Source of the DNA: JBCBKL01 sp963922565 | GTDB lineage: Bacteria > Pseudomonadota > Alphaproteobacteria > Rhodobacterales > Rhodobacteraceae | DNA length: 23,441 bases | Direction: 5' to 3' | Assembly (NCBI GenBank): GCA_963922565.1 | Contig: CAWUIQ010000049.1 | Span: 1 to 23,441, forward strand | Shown here: piece by piece, positions 1-8,179 of the stretch | Layout of the letters: each line of letters starts with the position of its first letter | Numbering within the stretch: the first letter of the stretch is position 1 | Made by a program: the position numbers and the translations under genes | The notes under the pieces: model-generated | What the model saw: the letters and a program-made list of their open reading frames with translations, nothing else | What the model was told of the DNA's origin: nothing | Databases searched by the model: none

Positions 1-1
1 A

Positions 2-265
2 CGGTTGCGGGCCGCCGCGGAAAAGGCTGCGCCCCCTGCGGCACAACCAGCACAGCCGGTGGCGGAACCGCAGGACAAGCCCCGGTTCGGGATCAATTCG
101 CTGATCAACCGGATGACCGGACACGGCGAACCGGCACCCATGGACCGGGTCGCGCGTGCGCCCCGTCAGCAGCCTCCCGTCCAGGGCGGGGCAGTGCGGG
201 CCGAGGACGATCAGGACCAGGAGCGGATCGAAATCCCCGCCTTTCTGCGGCGTCAGGCAAATTAA
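2..265 (+). CDS. ftsZ: Cell division protein FtsZ, C-terminal end (partial)
   Basis: This is the 3' end of an open frame that runs in from the left edge, so the start and the GTPase domain lie outside the window. What remains is the low-complexity Ala/Pro/Gln-rich linker (about residues 1-25 of the visible part), a segment FGINSLINRMTG, and a charged tail ending IEIPAFLRRQAN. The last stretch matches the conserved FtsZ C-terminal peptide (D/E-IPAFLRRQ), which in this family binds FtsA and other membrane tethers. FtsZ is the tubulin-like GTPase that forms the cytokinetic ring. Identification rests on this tail plus lpxC directly downstream, the usual end of the alphaproteobacterial dcw cluster. 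A strong terminator follows the stop codon. Confidence 0.9.
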   Translation, partial: RLRAAAEKAAPPAAQPAQPVAEPQDKPRFGINSLINRMTGHGEPAPMDRVARAPRQQPPVQGGAVRAEDDQDQERIEIPAFLRRQAN

Positions 266-287
266 CCCAACGTAACGATTTGGATCG

Positions 288-316
288 AAGGGCCGCTTCT
301 ACGCGGCCCTTTTTCG
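288..316 (+). terminator. Rho-independent terminator after ftsZ
   Basis: A perfect 9-bp stem (288-296 AAGGGCCGC pairing with 303-311 GCGGCCCTT) with a 6-nt loop is followed by a T-rich run (310-314, then CGTT). It starts 22 bp after the ftsZ stop codon. It should end the division-cluster transcript, so lpxC probably has its own promoter. Confidence 0.88.
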
Positions 317-469
317 TTAAATTTCAGCGGATTAGTGGATGGAAGGCAAAAAGCCGCCGACTGATTCGGACCATGTTTCAGTACGTTGCAAAGATTGAAT
401 TGTGCTGAACAACACCCGTGCGTAGGTGAGATTGCAACGAAGTGGTGGCAATCGTCCGGGTGAATTTTG

Positions 470-1396
470 GTGCAGACAACAGTCAGAACAGCAGTGACAT
501 TTAAGGGCACGGGCCTGCATACCGGCCGCCCCGTCACGATGACGATCCGTCCGGCATCTGCCGAGCACGGCATCTGGTTCACTCGCACTGATATCGTTGA
601 TGCCGACCCGTTGATCCCCGCCCGATGGGATGCTGTCGTCGAAGGAGCGCCGCTGTGTACGCCGCTGCAGAACGCATCGGGTGTTACTGTATCCACCGTC
701 GAACATGTGATGGCTGCCCTTGCGGGCTGTGGGGTGCATAACGCATTGATCGAGATTGACGGCCCCGAGGCACCGATCCTCGATGGATCGTCGTTGCCCT
801 TCGTCAAAGGTATTATGCAACGGGGTCTGCGTCGTCTTCATGCGCCGATCCGTGCGTTCGAGGTTATGCAGCGGGTTTCGGTATCGAATGGCGGTGCTAC
901 GGCGACACTGGAACCCAGCGATCGGATGCGGATCGATTTCCACATAGATTTCGATGATGCGGCGATCGGACGGCAGTCAAAGTCGCTTGATCTGTCGAAT
1001 GGCAACTTTGCCCGCGAACTTTCCGACAGCCGGACCTTTTGCCGTCGGGCGGACGTAGAGGCGATGCAGGCCAACGGTTTGGCGCTTGGCGGTGCACCGG
1101 GCATCAACTCGGTCGTCTTCGATGGCGATGAGGTCGTTAGTCCCGGGGGACTGCGGCACGCGGATGAGCCGGTGCGTCACAAGATGCTCGACGCACTGGG
1201 TGATCTTGCACTCGCCGGCGCGCCGCTGATCGGGCGGTATACCGGCGTGCGCGCGGGCCATGCGCTGACCAATCAGCTTTTGCGCAAGCTATTCGCAACA
1301 CCTGGTGCCGTTCGCATGATCGTTTGCACGCGGGACCAGGCGGCGGAATTGCCGGGTGCCGGCCTGTTGCCCGAAGAAATCCCTGCCGTCGCATAA
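470..1396 (+). CDS. lpxC: UDP-3-O-acyl-N-acetylglucosamine deacetylase LpxC
   Basis: LpxC is the zinc-dependent cytoplasmic enzyme for the committed step of lipid A synthesis, removing the N-acetyl group from UDP-3-O-acyl-GlcNAc. Numbering from the GTG at 470, the zinc ligands are visible: His79 in STVEHVMAAL, then His237 and Asp241 in RHKMLDALGD. His264 in GHALTNQLL is the catalytic His position. The substrate-binding ILDGSSLPFV segment also fits. A TTG lies one codon upstream at 467. GTG 470 is preferred because it gives the family N-terminus MQTT and has GGGTGA at 458-463, six bases away. The 308-residue length is normal. The gene follows ftsZ, as is usual in alphaproteobacteria, behind a terminator and about 150 bp of leader. 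Confidence 0.95.
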   Translation: MQTTVRTAVTFKGTGLHTGRPVTMTIRPASAEHGIWFTRTDIVDADPLIPARWDAVVEGAPLCTPLQNASGVTVSTVEHVMAALAGCGVHNALIEIDGPEAPILDGSSLPFVKGIMQRGLRRLHAPIRAFEVMQRVSVSNGGATATLEPSDRMRIDFHIDFDDAAIGRQSKSLDLSNGNFARELSDSRTFCRRADVEAMQANGLALGGAPGINSVVFDGDEVVSPGGLRHADEPVRHKMLDALGDLALAGAPLIGRYTGVRAGHALTNQLLRKLFATPGAVRMIVCTRDQAAELPGAGLLPEEIPAVA

Positions 1397-1497
1397 GAAC
1401 GGCCAACCGCAAATCGGCGTTTTGCCCCCGAAATTAATGTGCTAGAGACAGGGAAACGCCCGGTTAGGGGCATGAAGGATATCGAGGGCTGCACGGT

Positions 1498-2364
1498 ATG
1501 ACAGGCGCACGACGAACCCTGCATGTTGTCGGGATGTGTCTTATCGTGGCGTCGCTTGCAGCATGCAGCGGCAACGACCGGCCCCGAAGTGGCGGATTTC
1601 TGAACAGCCAGGAAATCCCGCTCGAAAGCTTCACCGCCCAGCAGATCTTTGAACGTGGTGAATATGAGCTCGAGGACAATGACCCGGGTGAGGCGGCGTT
1701 CTACTTCTCGGAAATCGAACGGCTTTACCCCTATTCGGAATGGGCAAAACGGGCGCTGATCATGCAGGCCTTCTCGCATCATCGTGACCGCGACTATGTG
1801 AACAGCCGTTCGGCCGCGCAGCGTTTCATCGACTTTTATCCCGACGACGATGATGCGGCATACGCGCAGTACCTGCTGGCGCTCAGCTACTACGATCAGA
1901 TCGACGAAGTGGGCCGGGATCAGGGTCTGACCTTTCAGGCACTTCAGTCCCTGCGAGACGTGATCGAACGCTACCCAGACAGCGAATACGCCAAATCGTC
2001 GATCCTGAAATTCGATCTGGCCTTTGATCATCTGGCCGCGAAGGAAATGGAGATCGGACGATATTATCTGAAGCGCAAGAACTACGCGGCTTCCATCAAT
2101 CGCTTCCGCGTTGTGGTCGAGGATTTCCAGACAACGTCACACACGCCCGAGGCACTACACCGGCTTGTCGAGGCCTATCTGTCACTGGGCCTCACGCAAG
2201 AGGCGCAAACAGCGGGCGCGATCCTGGGCTACAATTACCAATCTACCGATTGGTACGATGACAGTTACAAGCTGCTCACCGGCCGTGGCTTGGAATTGGA
2301 AGCGGCAGGCGACGGCTGGCTGCGCCAGATCTATCGCCAGATGATCCAGGGGCGTTGGCTCTGA
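1498..2364 (+). CDS. bamD: Outer membrane protein assembly factor BamD (lipoprotein)
   Basis: BamD is an essential periplasm-facing outer-membrane lipoprotein of the BAM complex, which folds and inserts beta-barrel proteins. The N-terminus is a lipoprotein signal peptide: basic MTGARR, a hydrophobic core, and the lipobox LAAC with the lipidated Cys at residue 23. The rest is TPR-like helical hairpins with the family hallmarks FERGEYELEDNDPGEAAFYFSEIERLYPYSEWA and a VIERYPDSEYA repeat. The 288-residue length is in the normal range. The start is the ATG at 1498, with a purine-rich GAGGG a little over ten bases upstream. It lies about 100 bp after lpxC and 35 bp before recN, so bamD and recN are probably co-transcribed. 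Confidence 0.93.
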   Translation: MTGARRTLHVVGMCLIVASLAACSGNDRPRSGGFLNSQEIPLESFTAQQIFERGEYELEDNDPGEAAFYFSEIERLYPYSEWAKRALIMQAFSHHRDRDYVNSRSAAQRFIDFYPDDDDAAYAQYLLALSYYDQIDEVGRDQGLTFQALQSLRDVIERYPDSEYAKSSILKFDLAFDHLAAKEMEIGRYYLKRKNYAASINRFRVVVEDFQTTSHTPEALHRLVEAYLSLGLTQEAQTAGAILGYNYQSTDWYDDSYKLLTGRGLELEAAGDGWLRQIYRQMIQGRWL

Positions 2365-2399
2365 TCCCTTGTTCGATGGCGTGCGCGTGATGGCCTGAC

Positions 2400-4049
2400 A
2401 TGCTGCGTGGTCTCGAAATATCCGACATGCTGATCATCGACCGGCTGGAGCTTGCCTTTCAGCCGGGGTTGAACGTGCTGACCGGGGAAACAGGTGCGGG
2501 CAAGTCGATCCTGCTGGATGCGCTTGGGTTTGTTCTGGGCTGGCGGGGAAGGGCGGATCTGGTGCGGCAAGGGGCCTCGCAGGGCGAGGTGACCGCCTGG
2601 TTCGAACTGCCGCAGTATCATCCGGCCAACGCGATCCTAGAAGAAGCGGGTCTGCCTTCGGATGACGAGTTGATCCTGCGCCGGATCAACACCGCTGGCG
2701 GACGCAAGACCGCGTGGGTTAATGACAAGCGATGTTCGGGCGAGGTGCTGCGGGCACTCTCTGACACGCTCATCGAGTTGCATGGCCAGCATGATGACCG
2801 AGGGCTGCTCAACCCTCGTGGGCACCGGCTGATCCTGGATGATTTTGCGGGTCTCGGCCCACAGCGCGAGACGGTGCAGAAGGCGTGGCGCCAGGTTGGT
2901 GCAGCGCGGAAGGCGTTCGACGTGGCTGAGGTTCAGCTGCAGGCCATCCGCGAGGAAGAGGATTACCTGCGTCATTCGGTGGAAGAGCTGGATCTGCTGG
3001 ACCCGCAAGCGGGGGAAGAGGCTGACCTCGATACCAAACGTCGCCTGATGCAGGCGGCCGAGCGGATCCGGGATGACATTGCCCAGGCGCATCAGGCACT
3101 CAGCACCGAAGGGGCGGAAAGCGCGATGGCCAACGCCCTGCGCTGGCTCGATGGGGTGGTGGACAAGGCCGAAGGCCAACTTGATGCGCCGATCGCCGCG
3201 CTGAACCGGTCGATGGTCGAGCTTGACGAGGCGATATCCGGGCTGACGGATGCGCTTGAGGCCTTGTCTTTCAACCCAACGGAGCTGGAAGAGGCCGAAG
3301 AACGATTGTTCGCGATCCGGGCTCTGGCGCGCAAGCACGGGGTCGCGGCCGACGCATTGTCTGATTTTGCGGGTACGCTTCGAACCAAACTTGAAGCGCT
3401 CGATGCGGGCAGTGCCGATCTGGCGACTTTGAAAGCCGCCGTGGCCGAGGCCGAAGACGCATACGCCCAGGCCGCCGCGGCGTTGTCTGACGCGCGCAGA
3501 TCGGCTGCGAAAAAGCTGGATGCGGCGGTGATGAAAGAGCTCGGTCCTCTCAAGATGGAGCGGGCGGTGTTTGAAACCCAGATCGCCGATGAACAGCCGG
3601 GGCCTGATGGTCATGATGCGGTTGCCTTCACCGTGGCGACGAATCCGGGCGCGCCTGCCGGGGCACTGAACAAGATCGCCTCGGGCGGGGAACTCAGCCG
3701 GTTTCTGTTGGCCCTCAAGGTCTGTCTAACCCAGGGGCAGTCTGGCCTCACGATGATCTTTGATGAAATCGATCGCGGTGTGGGTGGGGCCACCGCAGAT
3801 GCGGTCGGGCGGCGTCTGGCGGCACTGGCGGAAGGTGGGCAGATCTTGGTGGTCACCCACTCTCCACAAGTCGCGGCGCTTGGGGCACATCACTGGCGGG
3901 TCGAAAAGCAGGTAGCCGACGGAATGACCACATCGAATGTCGTGGCGCTTGAGCAGCCCGCCCGCATCGACGAAATCGCGCGAATGCTGTCGGGCGACAC
4001 CATCACCGAGGAAGCCCGGGGCGCTGCCCGTGCCCTTTTGGGTGGCTGA
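2400..4049 (+). CDS. recN: DNA repair protein RecN
   Basis: RecN is an SMC-like ATPase that acts early in double-strand-break repair by bridging and organising DNA ends. The ATPase halves sit at the two ends of the protein. Walker A GETGAGKS is at residues 29-36. The ABC signature ASGGELSRF is at 427-435. Walker B TMIFDEID is at about 451-458 and is followed by the VVTHSPQVAALG switch. Between them is an Ala/Glu/Leu-rich coiled-coil arm (about 150-370). The 549-residue length is typical. The gene starts with ATG 35 bp after bamD, the usual neighbour in this group. No LexA-type GTTC-N7-GTTC box was noticed in the short gap, so SOS control, if any, would act further upstream. Confidence 0.95.
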   Translation: MLRGLEISDMLIIDRLELAFQPGLNVLTGETGAGKSILLDALGFVLGWRGRADLVRQGASQGEVTAWFELPQYHPANAILEEAGLPSDDELILRRINTAGGRKTAWVNDKRCSGEVLRALSDTLIELHGQHDDRGLLNPRGHRLILDDFAGLGPQRETVQKAWRQVGAARKAFDVAEVQLQAIREEEDYLRHSVEELDLLDPQAGEEADLDTKRRLMQAAERIRDDIAQAHQALSTEGAESAMANALRWLDGVVDKAEGQLDAPIAALNRSMVELDEAISGLTDALEALSFNPTELEEAEERLFAIRALARKHGVAADALSDFAGTLRTKLEALDAGSADLATLKAAVAEAEDAYAQAAAALSDARRSAAKKLDAAVMKELGPLKMERAVFETQIADEQPGPDGHDAVAFTVATNPGAPAGALNKIASGGELSRFLLALKVCLTQGQSGLTMIFDEIDRGVGGATADAVGRRLAALAEGGQILVVTHSPQVAALGAHHWRVEKQVADGMTTSNVVALEQPARIDEIARMLSGDTITEEARGAARALLGG

Positions 4050-4143
4050 AACAATTCACCGCAGCCTCTTGAATTCGAACAGGCTTTCCTGACCGGCGAC
4101 CTTGGCCTAGAGATGAAGGTAAGGGGTATAGACCGGTGGTCCG

Positions 4144-5829
4144 ATGACAAACCCGGCGCGTTCAGTACTGGAGAAGCAACTCGACCATGCAGTCAGCGTC
4201 TGCAAGGACGGTTTGCACATCCTCCGACATCGCGGTCCCAGTCAGGTTCAGTTCTGGTTCATCTCCCTGGCCATCGGGATCGGTGCCGGTTTTGCAGCGC
4301 TCTTTTTCCGCAAGGGTATCGAAGGGCTGCAGGCGTTTCTCTATGGCACCGACGACGTGCAGTATCTGCACAGCTTCGCATCATCCTTGCCCTGGTACCT
4401 GATCCTCATCATCCCGATTTGCGGCGGCCTCATTGTCGGGATCATCCTGCATCTGTTTACGCCTGACGGCCGCGCGCGCAGCGTTGCCGACGTGATCGAA
4501 GGGGCGGCGATGAAGGACGGGCGGGTCGAGTCGACCGCTGGTGTTGCCTCGGCAGTGGCGTCCTTCATCACCTTGTCGTCGGGCGGTTCCTCCGGCCGCG
4601 AAGGGCCGGTTGTGCACATGGCCGCGGTCATTTCGACTTGGGTCAGCCGCTGGATAAAGGCGGATGGCATCACGGGCCGCGACCTTTTGGGCTGTGCCGT
4701 GGCTGCCGCCGTGAGCGCGAGCTTTAACGCACCCATTGCGGGGGCCCTCTTTGCGCTTGAGGTGGTGCTGCGCCACTTCGCCGTTCATGCCTTTGCTCCC
4801 ATCGTTATCGCGAGCGTGGCGGGAACGGTGATCAACCGGCTGGAATTCGGAGGAATGACCGAATTCACCCTCAGCATGCCCAGCCCGCTGGAATTCTACG
4901 TCGAACTGCCCGCCTTCCTCATACTGGGTCTGATCTGTGGCATCGTCGCCGTCATCCTGATGCGGTCGATCTTTTGGGCCGACGATGTCGGGAACAGTGT
5001 GCAAAGCCGTCTGGGGCTGCCGCGCTGGATCAGGCCCGGCATTGCGGGGGCCCTGCTGGGCGCGCTGGCAATCTATTACCCCCACATCATCGGCGTCGGA
5101 TACGAGACGACTTTGCTGGCCCTGTCGGGTGACATGGTGCTTTACAACGTCATCGTTTTCGCGGTGATCAAGACGGTGGCCGTGGCCATCACGCTGGCCG
5201 GGCGCATGGGTGGCGGCGTTTTCTCTCCATCCCTGATGATCGGTGCGCTGACCGGCCTGGCTTTCGGGCTGATTGCCACCGGCCTGCTGCCCGATGTTTC
5301 TGGCTCAGTCACGCTTTATGCCCTTGCCGGGATGGGGGCCGTCGCGGCGGCTGTGCTTGGGGCACCAATCTCAACCACGCTGATCGTGTTCGAACTGACG
5401 GGTGACTGGCAGACGGGCCTTGCCGTCATGGTATCGGTTTCGATGTCGACAGCGCTTGCGTCGCGGCTGGTCGACAGGTCCTTCTTCCTGACCCAGATCG
5501 AACGGCGCGGTATCCACCTTGCCGCCGGTCCACAGGCCTATCTGCTGGCGATGTTCCGTGTAGCCCAGATCATGCGCAGCCCGGATGACCGACGAGCCGC
5601 CAGTGAAGAAGACTGCTGGAAGATGATCGACGACGGCATCTATGTGGATGCCAATGCGACGCTTGAGGCTGCGATGCCGATTTTCGACAAGGCCGCAACC
5701 CGGTTCATTCCAGTGGTTCGCCTGAGGGCGGAAAGCCCGCCGGAGTTGCTGGGGGCTGTTTTCCACGTCGATGCGCTTAAGGCCTATAATCGGGCGCTTG
5801 CGGCGACGGCGGCCGAAGAGCATAGCTAG
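4144..5829 (+). CDS. CLC-family chloride channel/antiporter with CBS-like tail
   Basis: This is an inner-membrane anion transporter of the voltage-gated chloride channel (CLC) family. About ten hydrophobic segments span residues 38-440. The family signatures are present: GGSSGREGP (147-155, with the gating glutamate at 153), NAPIAGALFALE (195-206) and GGGVFSP (356-362). The hydrophilic C-terminal part (about 490-550) has one CBS-like alpha/beta segment. Several coupling residues differ from E. coli ClcA. The position of its Glu203 is Val207, that of its central Tyr445 is Phe448, and the GSGIP filter is replaced by RSVAD (112-116). Whether it works as a channel or an antiporter cannot be settled from sequence. 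It starts about 95 bp after recN with GGTGG before the ATG. Confidence 0.9.
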   Translation: MTNPARSVLEKQLDHAVSVCKDGLHILRHRGPSQVQFWFISLAIGIGAGFAALFFRKGIEGLQAFLYGTDDVQYLHSFASSLPWYLILIIPICGGLIVGIILHLFTPDGRARSVADVIEGAAMKDGRVESTAGVASAVASFITLSSGGSSGREGPVVHMAAVISTWVSRWIKADGITGRDLLGCAVAAAVSASFNAPIAGALFALEVVLRHFAVHAFAPIVIASVAGTVINRLEFGGMTEFTLSMPSPLEFYVELPAFLILGLICGIVAVILMRSIFWADDVGNSVQSRLGLPRWIRPGIAGALLGALAIYYPHIIGVGYETTLLALSGDMVLYNVIVFAVIKTVAVAITLAGRMGGGVFSPSLMIGALTGLAFGLIATGLLPDVSGSVTLYALAGMGAVAAAVLGAPISTTLIVFELTGDWQTGLAVMVSVSMSTALASRLVDRSFFLTQIERRGIHLAAGPQAYLLAMFRVAQIMRSPDDRRAASEEDCWKMIDDGIYVDANATLEAAMPIFDKAATRFIPVVRLRAESPPELLGAVFHVDALKAYNRALAATAAEEHS

Positions 5830-5877
5830 TGGGTTGACGCCCCCAACACTGACCGGCGTGGCTGGCACCCGTCAGCC

Positions 5878-5897
5878 GTGGCCGATCTCTGGGCCAC
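5878..5897. repeat. Inverted repeat in the convergent gap between the CLC gene and the DUF427 gene
   Basis: GTGGCC (5878-5883) and GGCCAC (5892-5897) are inverted with an 8-nt spacer, in the 89-bp gap between two genes that end facing each other. There is no T-run on either side, so it is at best a weak bidirectional stop. Confidence 0.3.
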
Positions 5898-5918
5898 CAG
5901 CCTCAACAGCGCAAAAAA

Positions 5919-6263
5919 TCAGATTTGTTCGACGGTGATCCCATCGTTCGTATAGAACGCCAGGTGATCCTTGATGCGCGCCACGTCTTCCTTGGGATCC
6001 TCATAGCTCCAGACCGCATTGCTGAGCGTTTGGGATTTGGTCACCACTGAGAAATAGCTGGCGTCGCCCTTGTGCGGGCAATGTGTTGTCTTGTCCGTCC
6101 GGTCGAGGAAGGCCATCGCGATGTCCGCACGCGGAAAATAGATCACCGGGGGATAGTCACCCTCGACCAGTTCGAGCGCCGCAGTGCTTTCGCCGAGGAC
6201 TGCACCGCCAGCGCGCACCGTCCATGTACCAGGCGCTTTGTGGATCTTGATGTGACTGGCCAT
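5919..6263 (-). CDS. DUF427 domain-containing protein
   Basis: This 114-residue soluble protein belongs to the DUF427 family, small single-domain beta-rich proteins without an agreed function. Family hallmarks are visible: VRAGGAVLGES near the N-terminus, PPVIYFPRADI (about residues 38-48), THCPHKGDASYFSV (about 60-73) with its conserved Cys/His/Lys, VWSYEDP, and the C-terminal DHLAFYTNDGITVEQI. The start is the ATG at 6263, with GGGGGAA just before it. It lies downstream of the aminopeptidase P gene on the same strand, with a palindrome in the gap. No function is assigned. Confidence 0.88.
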   Translation of the reverse strand: MASHIKIHKAPGTWTVRAGGAVLGESTAALELVEGDYPPVIYFPRADIAMAFLDRTDKTTHCPHKGDASYFSVVTKSQTLSNAVWSYEDPKEDVARIKDHLAFYTNDGITVEQI

Positions 6264-6279
6264 GCTGTTCCCCCAAATT

Positions 6280-6294
6280 TCACCGCTGCGGTGA
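6280..6294. promoter_or_regulatory. 15-bp perfect palindrome upstream of the DUF427 gene
   Basis: TCACCGC (6280-6286) and GCGGTGA (6288-6294) are perfectly inverted around a single central T. The palindrome ends 16 bp before the DUF427 start codon and about 40 bp after the aminopeptidase stop. A one-base loop makes a stable RNA hairpin unlikely, so a dimeric repressor site is the better guess. The regulator is unknown. Confidence 0.4.
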
Positions 6295-6335
6295 TGAAGC
6301 CCTTCTGTAACAGGTCTGTGAATGCGCAGCCAGCC

Positions 6336-8126
6336 TCAGAGCGGCCGGGTCGCCTGTTCAAGCCAGGCGTGTGCGACTTCCGAAACGCGCGGCCCGATCT
6401 TGTCCATGGTTTCACGATGGTAGTCGTCAAGCCAGCTGCGCGTCGGCGCATCCAGCAAACCGGGCAGGATGAGGCGACGGTCGATCGGCGCAAAGGTCAG
6501 CGTCCGCCAGCACAGCATCTCGCGATGCGCGTCACCATTGGCGGGTGGATCGGCCACCTGTGCAACGACAAGGTTTTCGATGCGGATGCCAAACGCCCCT
6601 TCGCGGTAATAGCCCGGTTCGTTCGACAGGATCATGCCCGGTTCAAGCGGAACCGTCGACAAACGGCTCAGCCGCTGTGGGCCCTCGTGCACGTTGAGAT
6701 ACGCGCCGACCCCATGCCCGAGCCCGTGATCGAAATCCTGATGGGCATACCAGAGGGGCGCGCGACCGATCGCTTCGATATCCCGTCCGGCAAGACCCTT
6801 GGGCCAGCGCAAGCGCGACATGCCGATCATGCCGGCCAGGACGCGGCTGAAGGCTGCCTTGGCCTCTTCGGCCGGCTCACCAATGGCTATGGTCCGCGTG
6901 ATATCGGTCGTGCCGTCGAGGTACTGACCGCCGCTGTCGAGAACCAGCAGATGCCCATCTTCGAGCCGCGTGTCCGTCTCTTCGGTCACCCGGTAATGCA
7001 TGATTGCGCCGTTGGGGCCGGTTCCGGCGATGGTCTCAAACGAGATATCCTGCAGGGCGTTGTCGCGGCGCCGGGTCTCTTCCAGCCTTGTAACGACCTG
7101 GGTTTCGGTCAGGCTGCCTGACGGCTGGGCATCGAGCCACGCGAGCAGTTCGACCACGGCCGCACCGTCACGAAGATGCGCCTCGGCACTGCCTTCGATC
7201 TCGGCGGGGTTCTTGCAGGCCTTGGGCAGGGCGCAGGGATCGTCGCCCCAGCTGACCCGATCGCCGACCTCATCCGCAATCGTCTGGGCGACGGTCTTGC
7301 GATCAAGGCGCACCGGGCCGTCCAGGTCAGCCACAAATCGAAGAAACGCGGACGGATCGTGAATGCCCACGTCGGCGCCCAGATGATCGGCGAGCTGAGC
7401 AACCTTTTGCCCAGCCACAAAAAGATCGACCCGTGCATCGGAATGTAGAACCGCAAAAGCCTGTACCACCGGGTTTCGCGGAATGTCCGAGCCGCGAATG
7501 TTCAGCAGCCAGCAGATGCTGTCGGGCATCGTGATGACGGCGGACGCCTCGCCCGCATCGGCCAGCGCTTTGGCCAATCGGGTTCGCTTATCCGCAGCAC
7601 TTTCGCCGGCGAACGTGATCGGATGCGCGCGGGCCGGCTTCATGGCCGGGCCCGGTTGATCGCTCCAGATGCGGTCGACAAGGTTTGGGACACGCCGCAG
7701 GATCACGCCGCTCCCGTCCAGCCCCTTGCTCAGTGTCTCCACCTGTTCGACGGTATGCAGCCACGGATCAAATCCGACCTCACCGCCATCCGACAGCTTA
7801 TCCCTCAGCCAATCCGCCAGTTTGACCTCTGGCCATGGCACGGGCGTGAAGTCATCAGCGACCTGGGCCTTGACCTGTGTCCGGTACCGGCCGTCGACAA
7901 AAACGCCGGCGGCGTCATCCAGTGCCGCGCAGAAGCCGGCAGATCCGGTAAAGCCCGTCAGCCACGCCAACCGCTCGTCCCGGGCCGCGACATATTCCCC
8001 CTGATGGGCATCGGCACGCGGCACGAGAAAACCCGCCAACCCCTCCGCCTTCATCTCTTTGCGCAAGGCCGCGAGGCGAGGAGGGCCCTGTTCCGGCCGG
8101 GCCGTGACCTCAAATGTCTGGAACAC
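6336..8126 (-). CDS. pepP: Xaa-Pro aminopeptidase (aminopeptidase P, M24B family)
   Basis: This cytoplasmic metallopeptidase removes the first residue from peptides whose second residue is proline. The 596-residue three-domain layout matches the long XPNPEP1-like form. There are two creatinase-type N-terminal domains (about 15-150 and 165-305) and a C-terminal pita-bread domain (about 310-535). The five dimetal ligands are all visible: Asp397 in VLDSGGQYLDG, Asp408 in TTDITRT, His471 in GLGHGVG, Glu503 in SNEPGYY and Glu517 in IRIENLV. A trailing M24 C-terminal segment follows. It starts with ATG at 8126 after a GGGGAG Shine-Dalgarno and lies 53 bp downstream of cobT. It could be read from the cob transcript, but no functional link is known. 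Confidence 0.94.
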   Translation of the reverse strand: MFQTFEVTARPEQGPPRLAALRKEMKAEGLAGFLVPRADAHQGEYVAARDERLAWLTGFTGSAGFCAALDDAAGVFVDGRYRTQVKAQVADDFTPVPWPEVKLADWLRDKLSDGGEVGFDPWLHTVEQVETLSKGLDGSGVILRRVPNLVDRIWSDQPGPAMKPARAHPITFAGESAADKRTRLAKALADAGEASAVITMPDSICWLLNIRGSDIPRNPVVQAFAVLHSDARVDLFVAGQKVAQLADHLGADVGIHDPSAFLRFVADLDGPVRLDRKTVAQTIADEVGDRVSWGDDPCALPKACKNPAEIEGSAEAHLRDGAAVVELLAWLDAQPSGSLTETQVVTRLEETRRRDNALQDISFETIAGTGPNGAIMHYRVTEETDTRLEDGHLLVLDSGGQYLDGTTDITRTIAIGEPAEEAKAAFSRVLAGMIGMSRLRWPKGLAGRDIEAIGRAPLWYAHQDFDHGLGHGVGAYLNVHEGPQRLSRLSTVPLEPGMILSNEPGYYREGAFGIRIENLVVAQVADPPANGDAHREMLCWRTLTFAPIDRRLILPGLLDAPTRSWLDDYHRETMDKIGPRVSEVAHAWLEQATRPL

Positions 8127-8179
8127 CCGCTCTCCCCTTCATTGTTCCAAAAAAATACGCACGCCGCAGGCGAGCCAGC

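Noticed and set aside
467..469. TTG as the start of lpxC
   Set aside because: The GTG one codon later gives the family N-terminus MQTT and better spacing from the GGGTGA ribosome binding site.
6072..7121. A 349-codon open frame on the plus strand
   Set aside because: It lies antisense to the aminopeptidase P gene, whose metal ligands are all intact. The translation is Arg/Pro/Ala-rich with no family pattern, as expected of a shadow frame in high-GC DNA.
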